Source: Noviherbaspirillum sp. Root189 (GTDB lineage: Bacteria; Pseudomonadota; Gammaproteobacteria; Burkholderiales; Burkholderiaceae_D). Taken from it: DNA of 37,553 bases. Of this stretch, positions 8,230 through 16,199 are shown piece after piece. The position numbers and the translations under genes are program-made. The stretch spans positions 297,894 through 335,446 of the forward strand of contig NZ_LMHZ01000067.1 in the NCBI RefSeq assembly GCF_001428545.1, in the 5' to 3' direction. Below the pieces are notes generated by a model. It was given only the letters and a program-made list of their open reading frames with translations. It was not told the DNA's origin and did not search any database. The number at the start of each line of letters is the position of its first letter. Within the stretch, counting starts at the first letter, position 1.

Positions 8230-9497
8230 AAAGACGGCATTTTATACAAGCGGTGAGTACAGCTGCATTTGCTTCTATGATGAGCAGCGTGGTGGCCGCA
8301 CCGAAGGCTCGACCGAAGGTTGTTGTAATTGGCGCGGGCTATGGCGGAGCTACGGCGGCTCGGTACCTGCGTATGTGGAGCGAAGGCGCAATCGACGTCA
8401 CGTTGGTGGAACCAAACCCGGCCTTCGTTTCCTGCCCCTTATCCAACCTCGTACTGGGCGGTTCACGTCAATTATCCGACATCACCATTGGCTATGGCCC
8501 GCTTACGCAACGGCATGGTATTCAGCTGATACGCGATCGTGCTGAGTCGATTGAGCCGGAAAAGCGCCTGGTCAGGCTTGCTGGTGGCCAGACCTTAGGC
8601 TACGATCGCCTGATCATGTCGCCGGGTGTTGATTTTGTATGGACGGCCTTGCCAGGCATGATGCGTGCCGACGCGCGCGAAACGATTCTGCACGCATGGA
8701 AGGCCGGCGAACAGACGGTCGCGCTGCGGCGGCAGCTTGAGGCTATGTCCAACGGCGATAACTTTGTCATGTCGATCCCGCCGCAGCCTTACCGATGCCC
8801 GCCGGGACCTTACGAGCGAGCGTGTCAAGTCGCATACTATTTCAGTCAGGAAAAACCGAAATGCCGCGTGATCCTTTTGGATGCGAATGAGGACGTCGTT
8901 TCCAAGGGGGCGCTCTTCAAGAAGGTATGGGCAGAGCGTTACGGGGATCTTATTGAATACCGTGCGAGTTTCAGGACCGCTGACGTAGATGCAAAGACGG
9001 GCACTGTCATATCGGAGCTAGGCGAGGAGGTTGAGGGCAAGGTATTGAACGTTATTCCTCCGCAGCAGGCGGCGAGGATTGCGGTTCAGACCGGATTGGC
9101 AAACGCAAATCGACGCTGGTGCGAAGTTGACTTCCTCACATTCGAATCGACCGGAGCACCTCACATTCATGTACTAGGTGATGCAATTCAAGTCGCACCG
9201 CTGATGCCAAAATCGGCGCATATGGCGAATCAGCACGCCAAGATATGCGCGGCTGCCATCATCGATCTATTTAGCGACCGGACGCCCGAACCAAAGCCGA
9301 TGCTAACGAATACTTGTTACAGCTATGTATCGAACAAGGAGGTCATTCACGTGACATCAGTGCATGCTTATGATGCACAGAAAAAGACCTTGCTTAGCGT
9401 CCCCGGTGCGGGCGGGGTGTCAACTGCGCCGAGCGAACTCGAAGGACGATACGCGGCGGAGTGGGCGCTAAACATCTGGGCCGATACCTTAGCGTAA
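8226..9497 (+). CDS. Flavocytochrome c sulfide dehydrogenase, flavoprotein subunit
   Basis: This 423-residue exported FAD protein (SoxF/FccB type) oxidises sulfide to sulfur and passes electrons to the cytochrome subunit. The N-terminus MKRRHFIQAVSTAAFAS is Tat-like. The FAD-binding GAGYGG motif starts near residue 36. The family motif PYRCPPGPYERAC places a redox cysteine at C191. Its likely partner is C364 in NTCYSYV, by analogy with the disulfide beside FAD in FCSD. The GDAIQVAPLMPKSAHMANQHAK stretch is the second FAD contact. Length is typical (about 420-430). It overlaps the cytochrome gene by ATGA and closes the sulfur block. A weak 6 bp hairpin at 9541-9558 follows, with no clear terminator. 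Confidence 0.9.
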   Translation: MKRRHFIQAVSTAAFASMMSSVVAAPKARPKVVVIGAGYGGATAARYLRMWSEGAIDVTLVEPNPAFVSCPLSNLVLGGSRQLSDITIGYGPLTQRHGIQLIRDRAESIEPEKRLVRLAGGQTLGYDRLIMSPGVDFVWTALPGMMRADARETILHAWKAGEQTVALRRQLEAMSNGDNFVMSIPPQPYRCPPGPYERACQVAYYFSQEKPKCRVILLDANEDVVSKGALFKKVWAERYGDLIEYRASFRTADVDAKTGTVISELGEEVEGKVLNVIPPQQAARIAVQTGLANANRRWCEVDFLTFESTGAPHIHVLGDAIQVAPLMPKSAHMANQHAKICAAAIIDLFSDRTPEPKPMLTNTCYSYVSNKEVIHVTSVHAYDAQKKTLLSVPGAGGVSTAPSELEGRYAAEWALNIWADTLA

Positions 9498-9556
9498 CAC
9501 CACCGTAGCGTGTCAGGGTCATGCGCTGGGGACAGCGATAATGGGGCGAGATCCCC

Positions 9557-9652
9557 ATGAGCATCCCATTTGACGGCTACACGGCATCACACCGGGCAGT
9601 GCGAGAACTAGCGACCGAAGACAGCGACTGGGATCGCCAGCATCAAGTTTAA
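9557..9652 (+). CDS. Possible 31-residue ORF between fccB and the LysR gene
   Basis: An ATG at 9557 opens a short frame (MSIPFDGYTASHRAVREL then ATEDSDWDRQHQV) ending at TAA 9652, just before the convergent lysR-type gene. There is no ribosome-binding site, because the upstream GGGGCGAG is part of a hairpin. Nothing is recognised. It may be chance coding or a remnant. Confidence 0.15.
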   Translation: MSIPFDGYTASHRAVRELATEDSDWDRQHQV

Positions 9653-9661
9653 AAATGAAGC

Positions 9662-10561
9662 CTAAATCGGTATCGGAAACTCGCGGCAGGCAAGGGTACG
9701 GAAGCGCCGTGCAGCAGCGCTTTCACGCTGTGGCAAGTAAATCAAGGCGAGGCCGATCTCCGCTGCGGCCGGAGAATCCGTCAGCGCCCGGTAGACGATT
9801 TTGTCGTTGACAAACCGTTGCATGACCGAAGGCACAAGCGCGACACCCAGTCCGCTTTCCACAAGGGCGAGCACGGTCTGCACCTGCACCGCTTCCTGTG
9901 TAATACGTGGCAGAAAACCGACCTGCTGGCATGCAAGCATTGCCGCACTATGCAAACCTGCCGCTTCGGTGCGCGCATACATGATGAAGGATTCGTCGGC
10001 CAGATCCTTCAGCGAAAGTAATCCTTTCGTCACAAGGCGGTTCCCGCGGGGCAGGGCCACAATAAACTGGTCACGTTCGAGCGGAACCAGTGCTGCGCTT
10101 GAACCGCGTAGCAACGGCGTGCGTACTAGCCCCACGTCCAGCGAATCTTCCTCGACCATCTGCATGATCCGTGCTGACGTTGCTTCCCGAAGGATTAATT
10201 CCACACCGGGATATTCGGCACGGAACAACGGAACAAGCTTTTGCAGCATACCGAACGTCGTCGAGCCAACAAAACCTACCTGTAGCGTGCCACCTGTCCC
10301 ATCGGAGGCGCTTTGGGCAATCTGGGCGAATTGACTACCATGAAACAACAGGCGCCTCGCCTCCGTCAATGCAGCTTCGCCGCTTGGAGTGAGGCTGACG
10401 CCGTTAGGGGAACGGATAAACAGTTTGGTGCCAAGTTCGGCTTCAAGCTTCTGGATCGAAACCGATAGCGGCGGTTGCGCCATATGCAGCCGTTCCGCCG
10501 CCCGGCGGAAGTTCAGCGTCTCGGCCAGGACGACAAAGTGACGGATTCGGCGCAGGTCCAT
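9662..10561 (-). CDS. LysR-family transcriptional regulator
   Basis: This 299-residue regulator starts MDLRRIRHFVVLAETLNFRR with the N-terminal winged helix (RRAAERLHMAQPPLSVSIQKLE), then LFIRSPNGVSLTPSGE. The C-terminal effector-binding domain begins near LQVGFVGSTTFG. This resembles the BenM/CatM/CbnR group that senses aromatic or carboxylate inducers. The start is placed by homology, although the bases upstream (CACCCCCC) are a poor ribosome site; an in-frame ATG at 10624 is the alternative. It lies 73 bases downstream of the enoyl-CoA hydratase on the same strand and faces the catabolic run. It probably acts at the ATAC-N7-GTAT box at 11599-11613 and controls both divergent units. Confidence 0.9.
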   Translation of the reverse strand: MDLRRIRHFVVLAETLNFRRAAERLHMAQPPLSVSIQKLEAELGTKLFIRSPNGVSLTPSGEAALTEARRLLFHGSQFAQIAQSASDGTGGTLQVGFVGSTTFGMLQKLVPLFRAEYPGVELILREATSARIMQMVEEDSLDVGLVRTPLLRGSSAALVPLERDQFIVALPRGNRLVTKGLLSLKDLADESFIMYARTEAAGLHSAAMLACQQVGFLPRITQEAVQVQTVLALVESGLGVALVPSVMQRFVNDKIVYRALTDSPAAAEIGLALIYLPQRESAAARRFRTLACREFPIPI

Positions 10562-10634
10562 GGGGGGTGCATTCTCGTAGGCCCATAGTATACCTGCATT
10601 GCCCCGCGCCGCATTCTCAAGCATCGTTTCGCCG

Positions 10635-11429
10635 TCAACCCTTGAATACCGGATCGCGCTTTTCAAGGAAGGCAGCGACAGCTTCGCTATGGTCCGGTGT
10701 CTGATGCGAAAGGACTTGATATGCCGCTGAGATCTCCAACAAGGTATCAAGGCGTGTATGCATGCCTTCACGCAGAAGGCGTTTGGTCATGCGTACCGCA
10801 TGAGGAGGATTGGCTGCAATCTGCTCGGCCAATGCGCGCGCGGTAGGAAGCAGGTCCTCAGGTGCAACCACGCGCGACACAAGGTTCCACGCGAGGGCCT
10901 GTTCGGCATCGATTATCTGGCCCGTAAAGGACATTTCCGCTGCGCGCGACAGGCCGATGACGCGAGGTAGCAACCAGGCGCCACCGTCTCCAGGAACAAT
11001 CCCCAGCTTCACAAAGCTTTCGGCGAACTTGGCATGACGTGAAGCAATACGTATATCGCACATGCAGGTAAGGTCCAATCCGGCGCCGATGGCTGCCCCA
11101 TTGACCGCCGCGATGATCGGCACCTCCAGATTAAACAACGCCAGGGGCAGTTTCTGGATACCTTGACGGTAATCCTGCCGAATCTGCATGCCGGTTACTT
11201 CGCCGGAGGCCTGCCGCTCCATATCCTTGATATTGCCGCCCGAAGAGAATGCGTTGCCGGCACCCGTGAGAATGACAGCGCGCACGCTACGATCGTTTTC
11301 GATTCGCTGGATTGCTGCAATGAATTCCGGCACCGCGCTGTTTCCCGTCAGGGGATTGCGGCGTTCCGGTTCATTCATGGTCAATGTGACGATATGCCCT
11401 TCTTGCTCGTAAAGTAAAAAGTCCGCCAT
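10635..11429 (-). CDS. Enoyl-CoA hydratase/isomerase family protein
   Basis: This 264-residue crotonase-fold enzyme would hydrate or isomerise an unsaturated acyl-CoA made by the acyl-CoA dehydrogenases encoded on the other strand. Oxyanion-hole motifs are visible: AFSSGGNIKDM for the first glycine stretch and AAIGAGLDLTCMCDIRIAS for the second. The segment FVKLGIVPGDGGAWLLPR covers the region of the second catalytic acid, where the usual Glu is not obvious. The second of two in-frame ATGs (11429) is preferred because AGGAG lies six bases before it; the first ATG directly abuts the AGGAG. It is the first gene of the minus-strand unit, followed by lysR. The substrate is not known. Confidence 0.88.
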   Translation of the reverse strand: MADFLLYEQEGHIVTLTMNEPERRNPLTGNSAVPEFIAAIQRIENDRSVRAVILTGAGNAFSSGGNIKDMERQASGEVTGMQIRQDYRQGIQKLPLALFNLEVPIIAAVNGAAIGAGLDLTCMCDIRIASRHAKFAESFVKLGIVPGDGGAWLLPRVIGLSRAAEMSFTGQIIDAEQALAWNLVSRVVAPEDLLPTARALAEQIAANPPHAVRMTKRLLREGMHTRLDTLLEISAAYQVLSHQTPDHSEAVAAFLEKRDPVFKG

Positions 11430-11568
11430 GTGCATCTCCTGTTGGTATTGGTTAAGAATAAATATCCAACAAGCCTATTCATTCTTTCGCTGTCTGTCCA
11501 ATATCAAAAAAGAACTTCGTGATACGTAAATGAGATAGGCGCATTTGTTAAGAGGATTGTAAAACCAC

Positions 11569-11585
11569 ATATTGCAGTGCAATAT
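11569..11585. promoter_or_regulatory. Perfect 8-bp palindrome, candidate operator
   Basis: ATATTGCA-G-TGCAATAT is a perfect inverted repeat around a single central base. It lies in the divergent intergenic region, 13 bases from the LysR-type box. It may be a second operator or the activation site used by the same regulator. Confidence 0.45.
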
Positions 11586-11598
11586 TGCCGGGAACGCG

Positions 11599-11613
11599 AT
11601 ACCACTTAAGTAT
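11599..11613. promoter_or_regulatory. LysR-type box ATAC-N7-GTAT
   Basis: The sequence ATACCACTTAAGTAT is an exact ATAC-N7-GTAT element containing T-N11-A. This is the recognition pattern known for BenM/CatM/CbnR-type LysR regulators. Its centre is about 65 bases before the start predicted from the promoter at 11634-11664, the classical position for LysR activators. The flanking bases extend the dyad to GATAC/GTATC (11598-11614). Confidence 0.6.
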
Positions 11614-11633
11614 CAGGGAAGCAGAAATTAATA

Positions 11634-11664
11634 TTGGACTGTCGGCGCACGCCCGCACTATGCT
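11634..11664 (+). promoter_or_regulatory. Candidate sigma-70 promoter of the catabolic operon
   Basis: TTGGAC (11634-11639) and TATGCT (11659-11664) are separated by 19 bases, a suboptimal spacing common for activator-dependent promoters. The predicted start is near 11671, about 44 bases before the first CaiB gene. Confidence 0.35.
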
Positions 11665-11714
11665 CTGTCTCATGCCGAAACGGCAAGTCGTACTGCAACT
11701 ACACGGGAAGATGA

Positions 11715-12938
11715 ATGAAAACGGCTTTAGGACACCTGAAAGTACTTGATCTGACACGCGTACTCGCCGGTCCATGGGCAACACAGAACCTTGCTGATAT
11801 GGGTGCCGAGGTAATCAAGGTGGAACGGCCAAGTGCTGGCGATGACACCCGGGGTTGGGGCCCACCGTTCATGAAAGATGCAGAAGGCCGCGACACTGCC
11901 AACGCGGCATACTACTTGAGCACAAACCGCGGGAAGAAGTCGATCACCGTCGATCTGGCCTCTGAAGAAGGCCAGCAGATCATTCGTGAGCTGGTTCGCG
12001 ACGCCGATGTTGTCGTCGAAAATTATAAGGTTGGAACACTCGCACGTTATGGTCTCGCTTATGAAGATCTCCGTCCGCTGAACCCGCGCCTGGTTTACTG
12101 CTCGATCACCGGCTTCGGGCAGGATGGCCCTTATGCATCGCTGCCTGGGTATGACTTTGTATTCCAGGGGATGGGTGGCCTGATGAGCATTACCGGGCAT
12201 GCCGATGGCGAACCGGGCGGTGGCCCGATCAAGAGCGGTGTCGCCATCTCGGACCTGTTGACAGGCATGTATGCAACGACGGCCATACTTGCCGCGCTTG
12301 AGCATCGCCATGTGAGCGGCGAAGGGCAATACATCGACATGGCTCTGCTCGACTGCATCGTAGCGATCAACGGATATCAGGCGATGAACTACTTCATGTC
12401 GGGCAAGATTCCGCAACGGATGGGGAATACGCATCCGAACATGGTGCCGTACCAGGTGTTTCGCTGCAAAGAAGGCGAGGTCATTGTCGCTGTAGGCAAT
12501 GATTCGCAATATGCCGCATTTTGCGAAGTCATCGGGCGCAGTGATCTGGCTGTCGACCCGCGCTTTGTCACGGTAGGACTGCGCAACATCAACCGTGATG
12601 CCCTGATTCCGCAGCTCGCCGAGACGATGCTGACTCGCACCATGACGGAGTGGGTCAGGGAAATGGAAGCGGCCAATGTTCCGTGCGGACCGATCAACAA
12701 CATGCAGCAGGTGTTTGAAGACCCGCAGGTGCAGCACCGTCAAATGAAGTTGTCGTTGCCCCATTCCGTTGGTGGAGAGATTCCGAGCCTGGCCAATCCG
12801 ATCCGTTTTTCGGCTACGCCGATTCGCTATAAGCATGCTGCCCCCACCTTGGGAGAACACACTAATGAGGTGTTGGGCGCGCGTCTCGGCATGTCAGAAG
12901 ACCGTATCGCAGCACTGAAAGCCCGAGGCATCGTCTGA
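11715..12938 (+). CDS. CaiB/BaiF (class III) CoA-transferase
   Basis: This 407-residue cytoplasmic family III CoA-transferase moves CoA between carboxylic acids and would activate an imported acid. Family landmarks are LKVLDLTRVLAGPWATQNLADMGAEVIKVERP at the N-terminus, the STNRGKKSITVDL segment, and the nucleophilic Asp expected in LPGYDFVFQG (about residue 150). The C-terminal lid ends in GEHTNEVLGARLGMS. Length is typical (about 400). It is the first plus-strand gene under the LysR-box promoter. Start 11715 follows GGGAAG by four bases; an overlapping ATG at 11711 is out of frame. A second, different CaiB protein is encoded at 17254, suggesting two CoA transfers or one transfer and one racemase-like reaction in the pathway. 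Confidence 0.9.
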   Translation: MKTALGHLKVLDLTRVLAGPWATQNLADMGAEVIKVERPSAGDDTRGWGPPFMKDAEGRDTANAAYYLSTNRGKKSITVDLASEEGQQIIRELVRDADVVVENYKVGTLARYGLAYEDLRPLNPRLVYCSITGFGQDGPYASLPGYDFVFQGMGGLMSITGHADGEPGGGPIKSGVAISDLLTGMYATTAILAALEHRHVSGEGQYIDMALLDCIVAINGYQAMNYFMSGKIPQRMGNTHPNMVPYQVFRCKEGEVIVAVGNDSQYAAFCEVIGRSDLAVDPRFVTVGLRNINRDALIPQLAETMLTRTMTEWVREMEAANVPCGPINNMQQVFEDPQVQHRQMKLSLPHSVGGEIPSLANPIRFSATPIRYKHAAPTLGEHTNEVLGARLGMSEDRIAALKARGIV

Positions 12939-12964
12939 GGCGCTGTCGCGAACAAGGAGACCCC

Positions 12965-13000
12965 ATGCAATTTACTGCTCAATACAAGGAAGTGACGTAA
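12965..13000 (+). CDS. 11-codon minicistron with stop overlapping the next start
   Basis: AAGGAG (12954-12959) precedes ATG 12965, which opens MQFTAQYKEVT and ends at TAA 12998-13000. That stop overlaps the acyl-CoA dehydrogenase start in a TAATG junction. It may be a coupling leader or simply a decayed start region. The dehydrogenase also has its own AAGGAAG inside this frame. Confidence 0.3.
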   Translation: MQFTAQYKEVT

Positions 13001-14157
13001 TGACTGCGCTGCTCAACCATTTCCGTCTTGCCTCTCTTCCCGCCGAGGCGGAAGCCTTTCGGGCCGAAGTTAAGGAATTCCTTCGGGTACGGATGCCAGC
13101 TACACCGCCGGATGTCCGGGCGCGCTCCTGGATGGGCTTTTCCGCCGAGTTCAGCCGCGACATGGCCAAGCGCGGCTGGGTTGGTATGACATTACCGCGA
13201 GAATACGGCGGCGCCAGTCTGGACGCATTTTCGCGCTTTGTGCTGGTCGAAGAACTGTTGATAGCCGGTGCGCCGGTGTCTGCACACTGGATTGCCGATC
13301 GCCAGAGCGGGCCGCTGATCCTGAAATACGGCACTGAAGCGCAACGCCGCTTTTACCTGCCGAAGATCTGTGCCGCGGAGGCTTTCTTTTGCATCGGCAT
13401 GAGCGAACCGAATTCCGGTTCAGACCTTGCCAGCGTCGGCACCCGGGCGACCCGTACAGACAAAGGCTGGCGTCTCAGCGGACGCAAGATCTGGACAACC
13501 AATGCGCCACGATGCCAGTACATGATTGCGCTGGTGAGGACATCCGGTAGTGCAGAAGATCGGCAACGCGGCTTGTCGCAATTCATCGTTGACCTTTCAC
13601 TGCCAGGCGTCACCGTGCGCCCGATCCAGGATCTGGCCGGCGACGCCCATTTTTCGGAAGTGTTTTTCGATGATGTCGAGCTGGCGAACGATGCACTGAT
13701 CGGCGAGGAAGGCGGGGGCTGGGAACAAGTCACCGCAGAACTGGCGTTCGAGCGAAGCGGTCCGGAAAGGCTGTACTCAAGCATCGTGTTGCTTGATTAC
13801 TGGATCGATGACCTGAGGCGAAGCGGTAATGTGGAAGCACATGTTGCCACCATTGGCCGGTTTGCGGCGCATCTTGCGACGCTGCGCAACATGTCCGTCA
13901 CAGTCACCAGCCAGCTGGTAAAGGGCGCGAGTCCCGTCGTCGAAGCCGCGCTGGTGAAAGATATCGGCACAGAATTCGAACAAACCATTCCGGCTGTCAT
14001 AGAAGCGGCAATTGCGGCGGACCCGCATGACATCGTGGACGCGGATTTATACCGCACGGTTGCTTATGTTAATCAGGTTGCGCCGACTTACTCCCTGCGA
14101 GGCGGTACACGTGAAATCCTGCGCGGCATGATCGCCCGCGGGCTCGGCTTGCGTTAA
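13000..14157 (+). CDS. Acyl-CoA dehydrogenase, probable catalytic subunit of a heteromeric pair
   Basis: This 385-residue FAD enzyme would introduce a C=C bond into an acyl-CoA. The N-terminal helical domain runs to about residue 115. The FAD loop FFCIGMSEPNSGSDLASVGTRA and the IWTTNAP strand follow. The usual C-terminal base position (YEGT in medium-chain enzymes) reads LRGGT here. A Glu in LAFERSGPERLY sits where isovaleryl/long-chain types keep the base. AAGGAAG lies upstream of the ATG. It is followed after 11 bases by a second, shorter acyl-CoA dehydrogenase. This tandem resembles the large/small pairs known for dicarboxylate (PimC/PimD) and steroid side-chain degradation, where the two chains form an alpha2-beta2 enzyme. 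Substrate unknown. Confidence 0.88.
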   Translation: MTALLNHFRLASLPAEAEAFRAEVKEFLRVRMPATPPDVRARSWMGFSAEFSRDMAKRGWVGMTLPREYGGASLDAFSRFVLVEELLIAGAPVSAHWIADRQSGPLILKYGTEAQRRFYLPKICAAEAFFCIGMSEPNSGSDLASVGTRATRTDKGWRLSGRKIWTTNAPRCQYMIALVRTSGSAEDRQRGLSQFIVDLSLPGVTVRPIQDLAGDAHFSEVFFDDVELANDALIGEEGGGWEQVTAELAFERSGPERLYSSIVLLDYWIDDLRRSGNVEAHVATIGRFAAHLATLRNMSVTVTSQLVKGASPVVEAALVKDIGTEFEQTIPAVIEAAIAADPHDIVDADLYRTVAYVNQVAPTYSLRGGTREILRGMIARGLGLR

Positions 14158-14168
14158 AGGAACCAGCA

Positions 14169-15161
14169 ATGTTTGTAGAAGCCATTGAAGATATTCTGAA
14201 GGACCAGTGTACGCCGGCAGCCGTGCGTGCGATTGAGGCCGGCGGCTCCCCTGACGCATTGTGGAATGCTGTAACAGAAGCGGGCTTTCTTGAATTGCTT
14301 GCCTCCGAAGAACACGGCGGCGCCGGCTTAGCCCTGGCGGAGCTGTTTCCAATTTTGACCACATTAGGTGCTTATGCGATGCCCGTGCCTCTGGCGCAAA
14401 GCATTGCCGCGCGTGCCGTGCTGGCGGCACGAACGGAAATCCCATCCGGCATGTTGACGTTCGCGCCGGCATTGCGCCGCATGGAGAACGGACGCCTGAT
14501 CTGCCCGCTTGTGCCTTATGGCGCGATCGCTAACCATGTCATCGCCCAGGATGGCGAACGTGTGCTTGTCCTACCGGGCGCAAGCGCAGTACGGACCTCG
14601 ACCGGCGTGCATGGCAGTCTGGTCGCGAGCATGAGTTGGGAAGCCGATGTCGATGCAGGGCTTGCGCAAACCACCTTGGCTGCTGGCGGCCTGGCTGAGT
14701 TCGGCGCAGCGTTGCATGCCGCTTTACTGGCCGGAGCCATGCGCCGTGCCTTCGATATGACGCTGCAGTACGCCAATGACCGGTCCCAGTTCGGCAAGTC
14801 GATCGGCAAGTTTCAGGCAATACAGCATCAGATCAGCGTGATGGCTGAGCATGTCGCTGCCTCGTTGATTGCGGCTGAAGCAGCGTTCCATGGCGATGCA
14901 CGCACGCCGGCGCCGCTTGCCAGCGCCATTGCAAAATCACGTACCAGCGAGGCTGCCGTACTGGTCGCATCGATTGCTCACGCGGTACATGGTGCCATCG
15001 GCGTGACCGAAGAATATGACCTTCAGTTACTGACCCGTCGGCTGCATGAATGGCGAATCGCACATGGTTCCGAAGCACATTGGAATCGCATTGTAGGGCA
15101 GAGAGTATTGCAGTCAGGTGAGGATCGGATCGTCGATTTCATACGTTCAGCCAGAACGTGA
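14169..15161 (+). CDS. Acyl-CoA dehydrogenase, probable non-catalytic partner subunit
   Basis: This 330-residue acyl-CoA dehydrogenase-fold protein is shorter than the usual 380. It keeps the FAD-binding helix YANDRSQFGKSIGKFQAIQHQ and the C-terminal RRLHEWRIAHGSEAHW segment. I see no Glu at either known base position: the helix reads ALLAGAMRRAFDM and there is no YEGT-like motif. The N-terminal third, including the flavin loop with its usual GS-x-S/D motif, is eroded. This fits the small subunit of a heterotetrameric enzyme formed with the preceding gene. AAAGGA before ATG 14169 gives a clear start. Low independent activity is inference from missing residues. Confidence 0.82.
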   Translation: MFVEAIEDILKDQCTPAAVRAIEAGGSPDALWNAVTEAGFLELLASEEHGGAGLALAELFPILTTLGAYAMPVPLAQSIAARAVLAARTEIPSGMLTFAPALRRMENGRLICPLVPYGAIANHVIAQDGERVLVLPGASAVRTSTGVHGSLVASMSWEADVDAGLAQTTLAAGGLAEFGAALHAALLAGAMRRAFDMTLQYANDRSQFGKSIGKFQAIQHQISVMAEHVAASLIAAEAAFHGDARTPAPLASAIAKSRTSEAAVLVASIAHAVHGAIGVTEEYDLQLLTRRLHEWRIAHGSEAHWNRIVGQRVLQSGEDRIVDFIRSART

Positions 15162-15208
15162 ATGTCGTTAATGAATTACAGGGCGAGAATGCCCGGAGGA
15201 GACTTGAA

Positions 15209-16192
15209 ATGTTAAAGAAATCTTATCGCAGCGTCATGATGTCGGCCGCAGTTGGATGTGCAGCAATGCTGGTGCCGGCACTACAGGCAATTGCGCAGGA
15301 CTTCCCGTCCCGCGTAATCAAGTTCGTTGTCCCTTTCCCTCCCGGGAGCGGAACCGATACGTCGGCACGCTACTTCGGCAAGAAGTTGTCCGAACTTACG
15401 GGCCAGCCAGTCATTGTCGAAAACCGCCCCGGCGGGAATGGATTTATCGGCGTCCAGAACGTGTTATCGGCACCGGCTGACGGCTATACGGTTTTCGTCG
15501 GCAGCAACTCCACACTAGCCGTTAATGTTGCCCTGTTCAAGAAATTGCCGTACAACCCGCAGACCGATTTTGCGCCGCTGTCGATGATGATGCGCGCGCC
15601 GGCGGTTCTCGCGGTGCCACCGAATTCGCCGTACAAAACCGTGTCAGACCTTATCAAGGTTGCCAAGGCGCAGCCAGGCAAACTGAACTACGCATCCGGC
15701 TCCGCCGGCTATCAGCTGATGGCTGAACTGTTCAATGACGTGGCGGGTGTCAGTACTGTGCACGTGCCATATAAGGGCGCTTCGGACGCTCTTGCCGGCG
15801 TTGCCTCCGGGACGGTTGACCTGACCTTCTCGGACATTACGGCCACACAAGGCCTGGTCAAGGGCGGCAAGGTACGCGCGCTTGCCGTGGCATCCGAACG
15901 ACGCGCACCGGCCTTGCCGGATGTTCCGACCGCTGCGGAAAGCGGCTTGCCGGGATACCAGGCTTATGTCTGGGTAGGCGCCATGGTATCGGCCAAGACG
16001 CCGAAAGCGGAAACCGAGAAGCTATCTTCGCTCCTGACACAGATTGCCCGCATGCCGGAAACACGCGAGTTCTACGAACGCCAGGGCGCGGAAGTCATGA
16101 GTGGCGGCGCGGAGGAAATGCGCAGTTTCCAGGCTGCCGAGATCGAGCTCTGGAAGAAGATCGTTGTCAAAGCCAAGGTAGAGCAGCAATAG
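15209..16192 (+). CDS. Bug/TctC-family periplasmic solute-binding protein
   Basis: This 327-residue exported protein belongs to the tripartite tricarboxylate transporter receptor family, which binds carboxylates. The signal peptide runs to about residue 30 (ALQAIAQDFPSR). Family motifs are IKFVVPFPPGSGTDTSARYF, ENRPGGNGFIG, the YASGSAGYQL loop and HVPYKGASDALAGV. The start is ATG 15209, because GGAGGAG lies seven bases before it; earlier in-frame starts lack such a site. No TctA/TctB membrane genes occur in the window, which is common for Bug proteins in Burkholderiales. Within this operon it probably captures the pathway's substrate acid. Confidence 0.92.
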   Translation: MLKKSYRSVMMSAAVGCAAMLVPALQAIAQDFPSRVIKFVVPFPPGSGTDTSARYFGKKLSELTGQPVIVENRPGGNGFIGVQNVLSAPADGYTVFVGSNSTLAVNVALFKKLPYNPQTDFAPLSMMMRAPAVLAVPPNSPYKTVSDLIKVAKAQPGKLNYASGSAGYQLMAELFNDVAGVSTVHVPYKGASDALAGVASGTVDLTFSDITATQGLVKGGKVRALAVASERRAPALPDVPTAAESGLPGYQAYVWVGAMVSAKTPKAETEKLSSLLTQIARMPETREFYERQGAEVMSGGAEEMRSFQAAEIELWKKIVVKAKVEQQ

Positions 16193-16199
16193 GGCGCAT

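Noticed and set aside
9541-9558. Terminator after the flavocytochrome gene
   Set aside because: The hairpin has only six base pairs and no T-run, so it is too weak to call.
11727-12860. Long minus-strand open frame opposite the first CaiB gene
   Set aside because: It is the mirror of a well-supported CoA-transferase; its translation has no domain pattern and no ribosome site.
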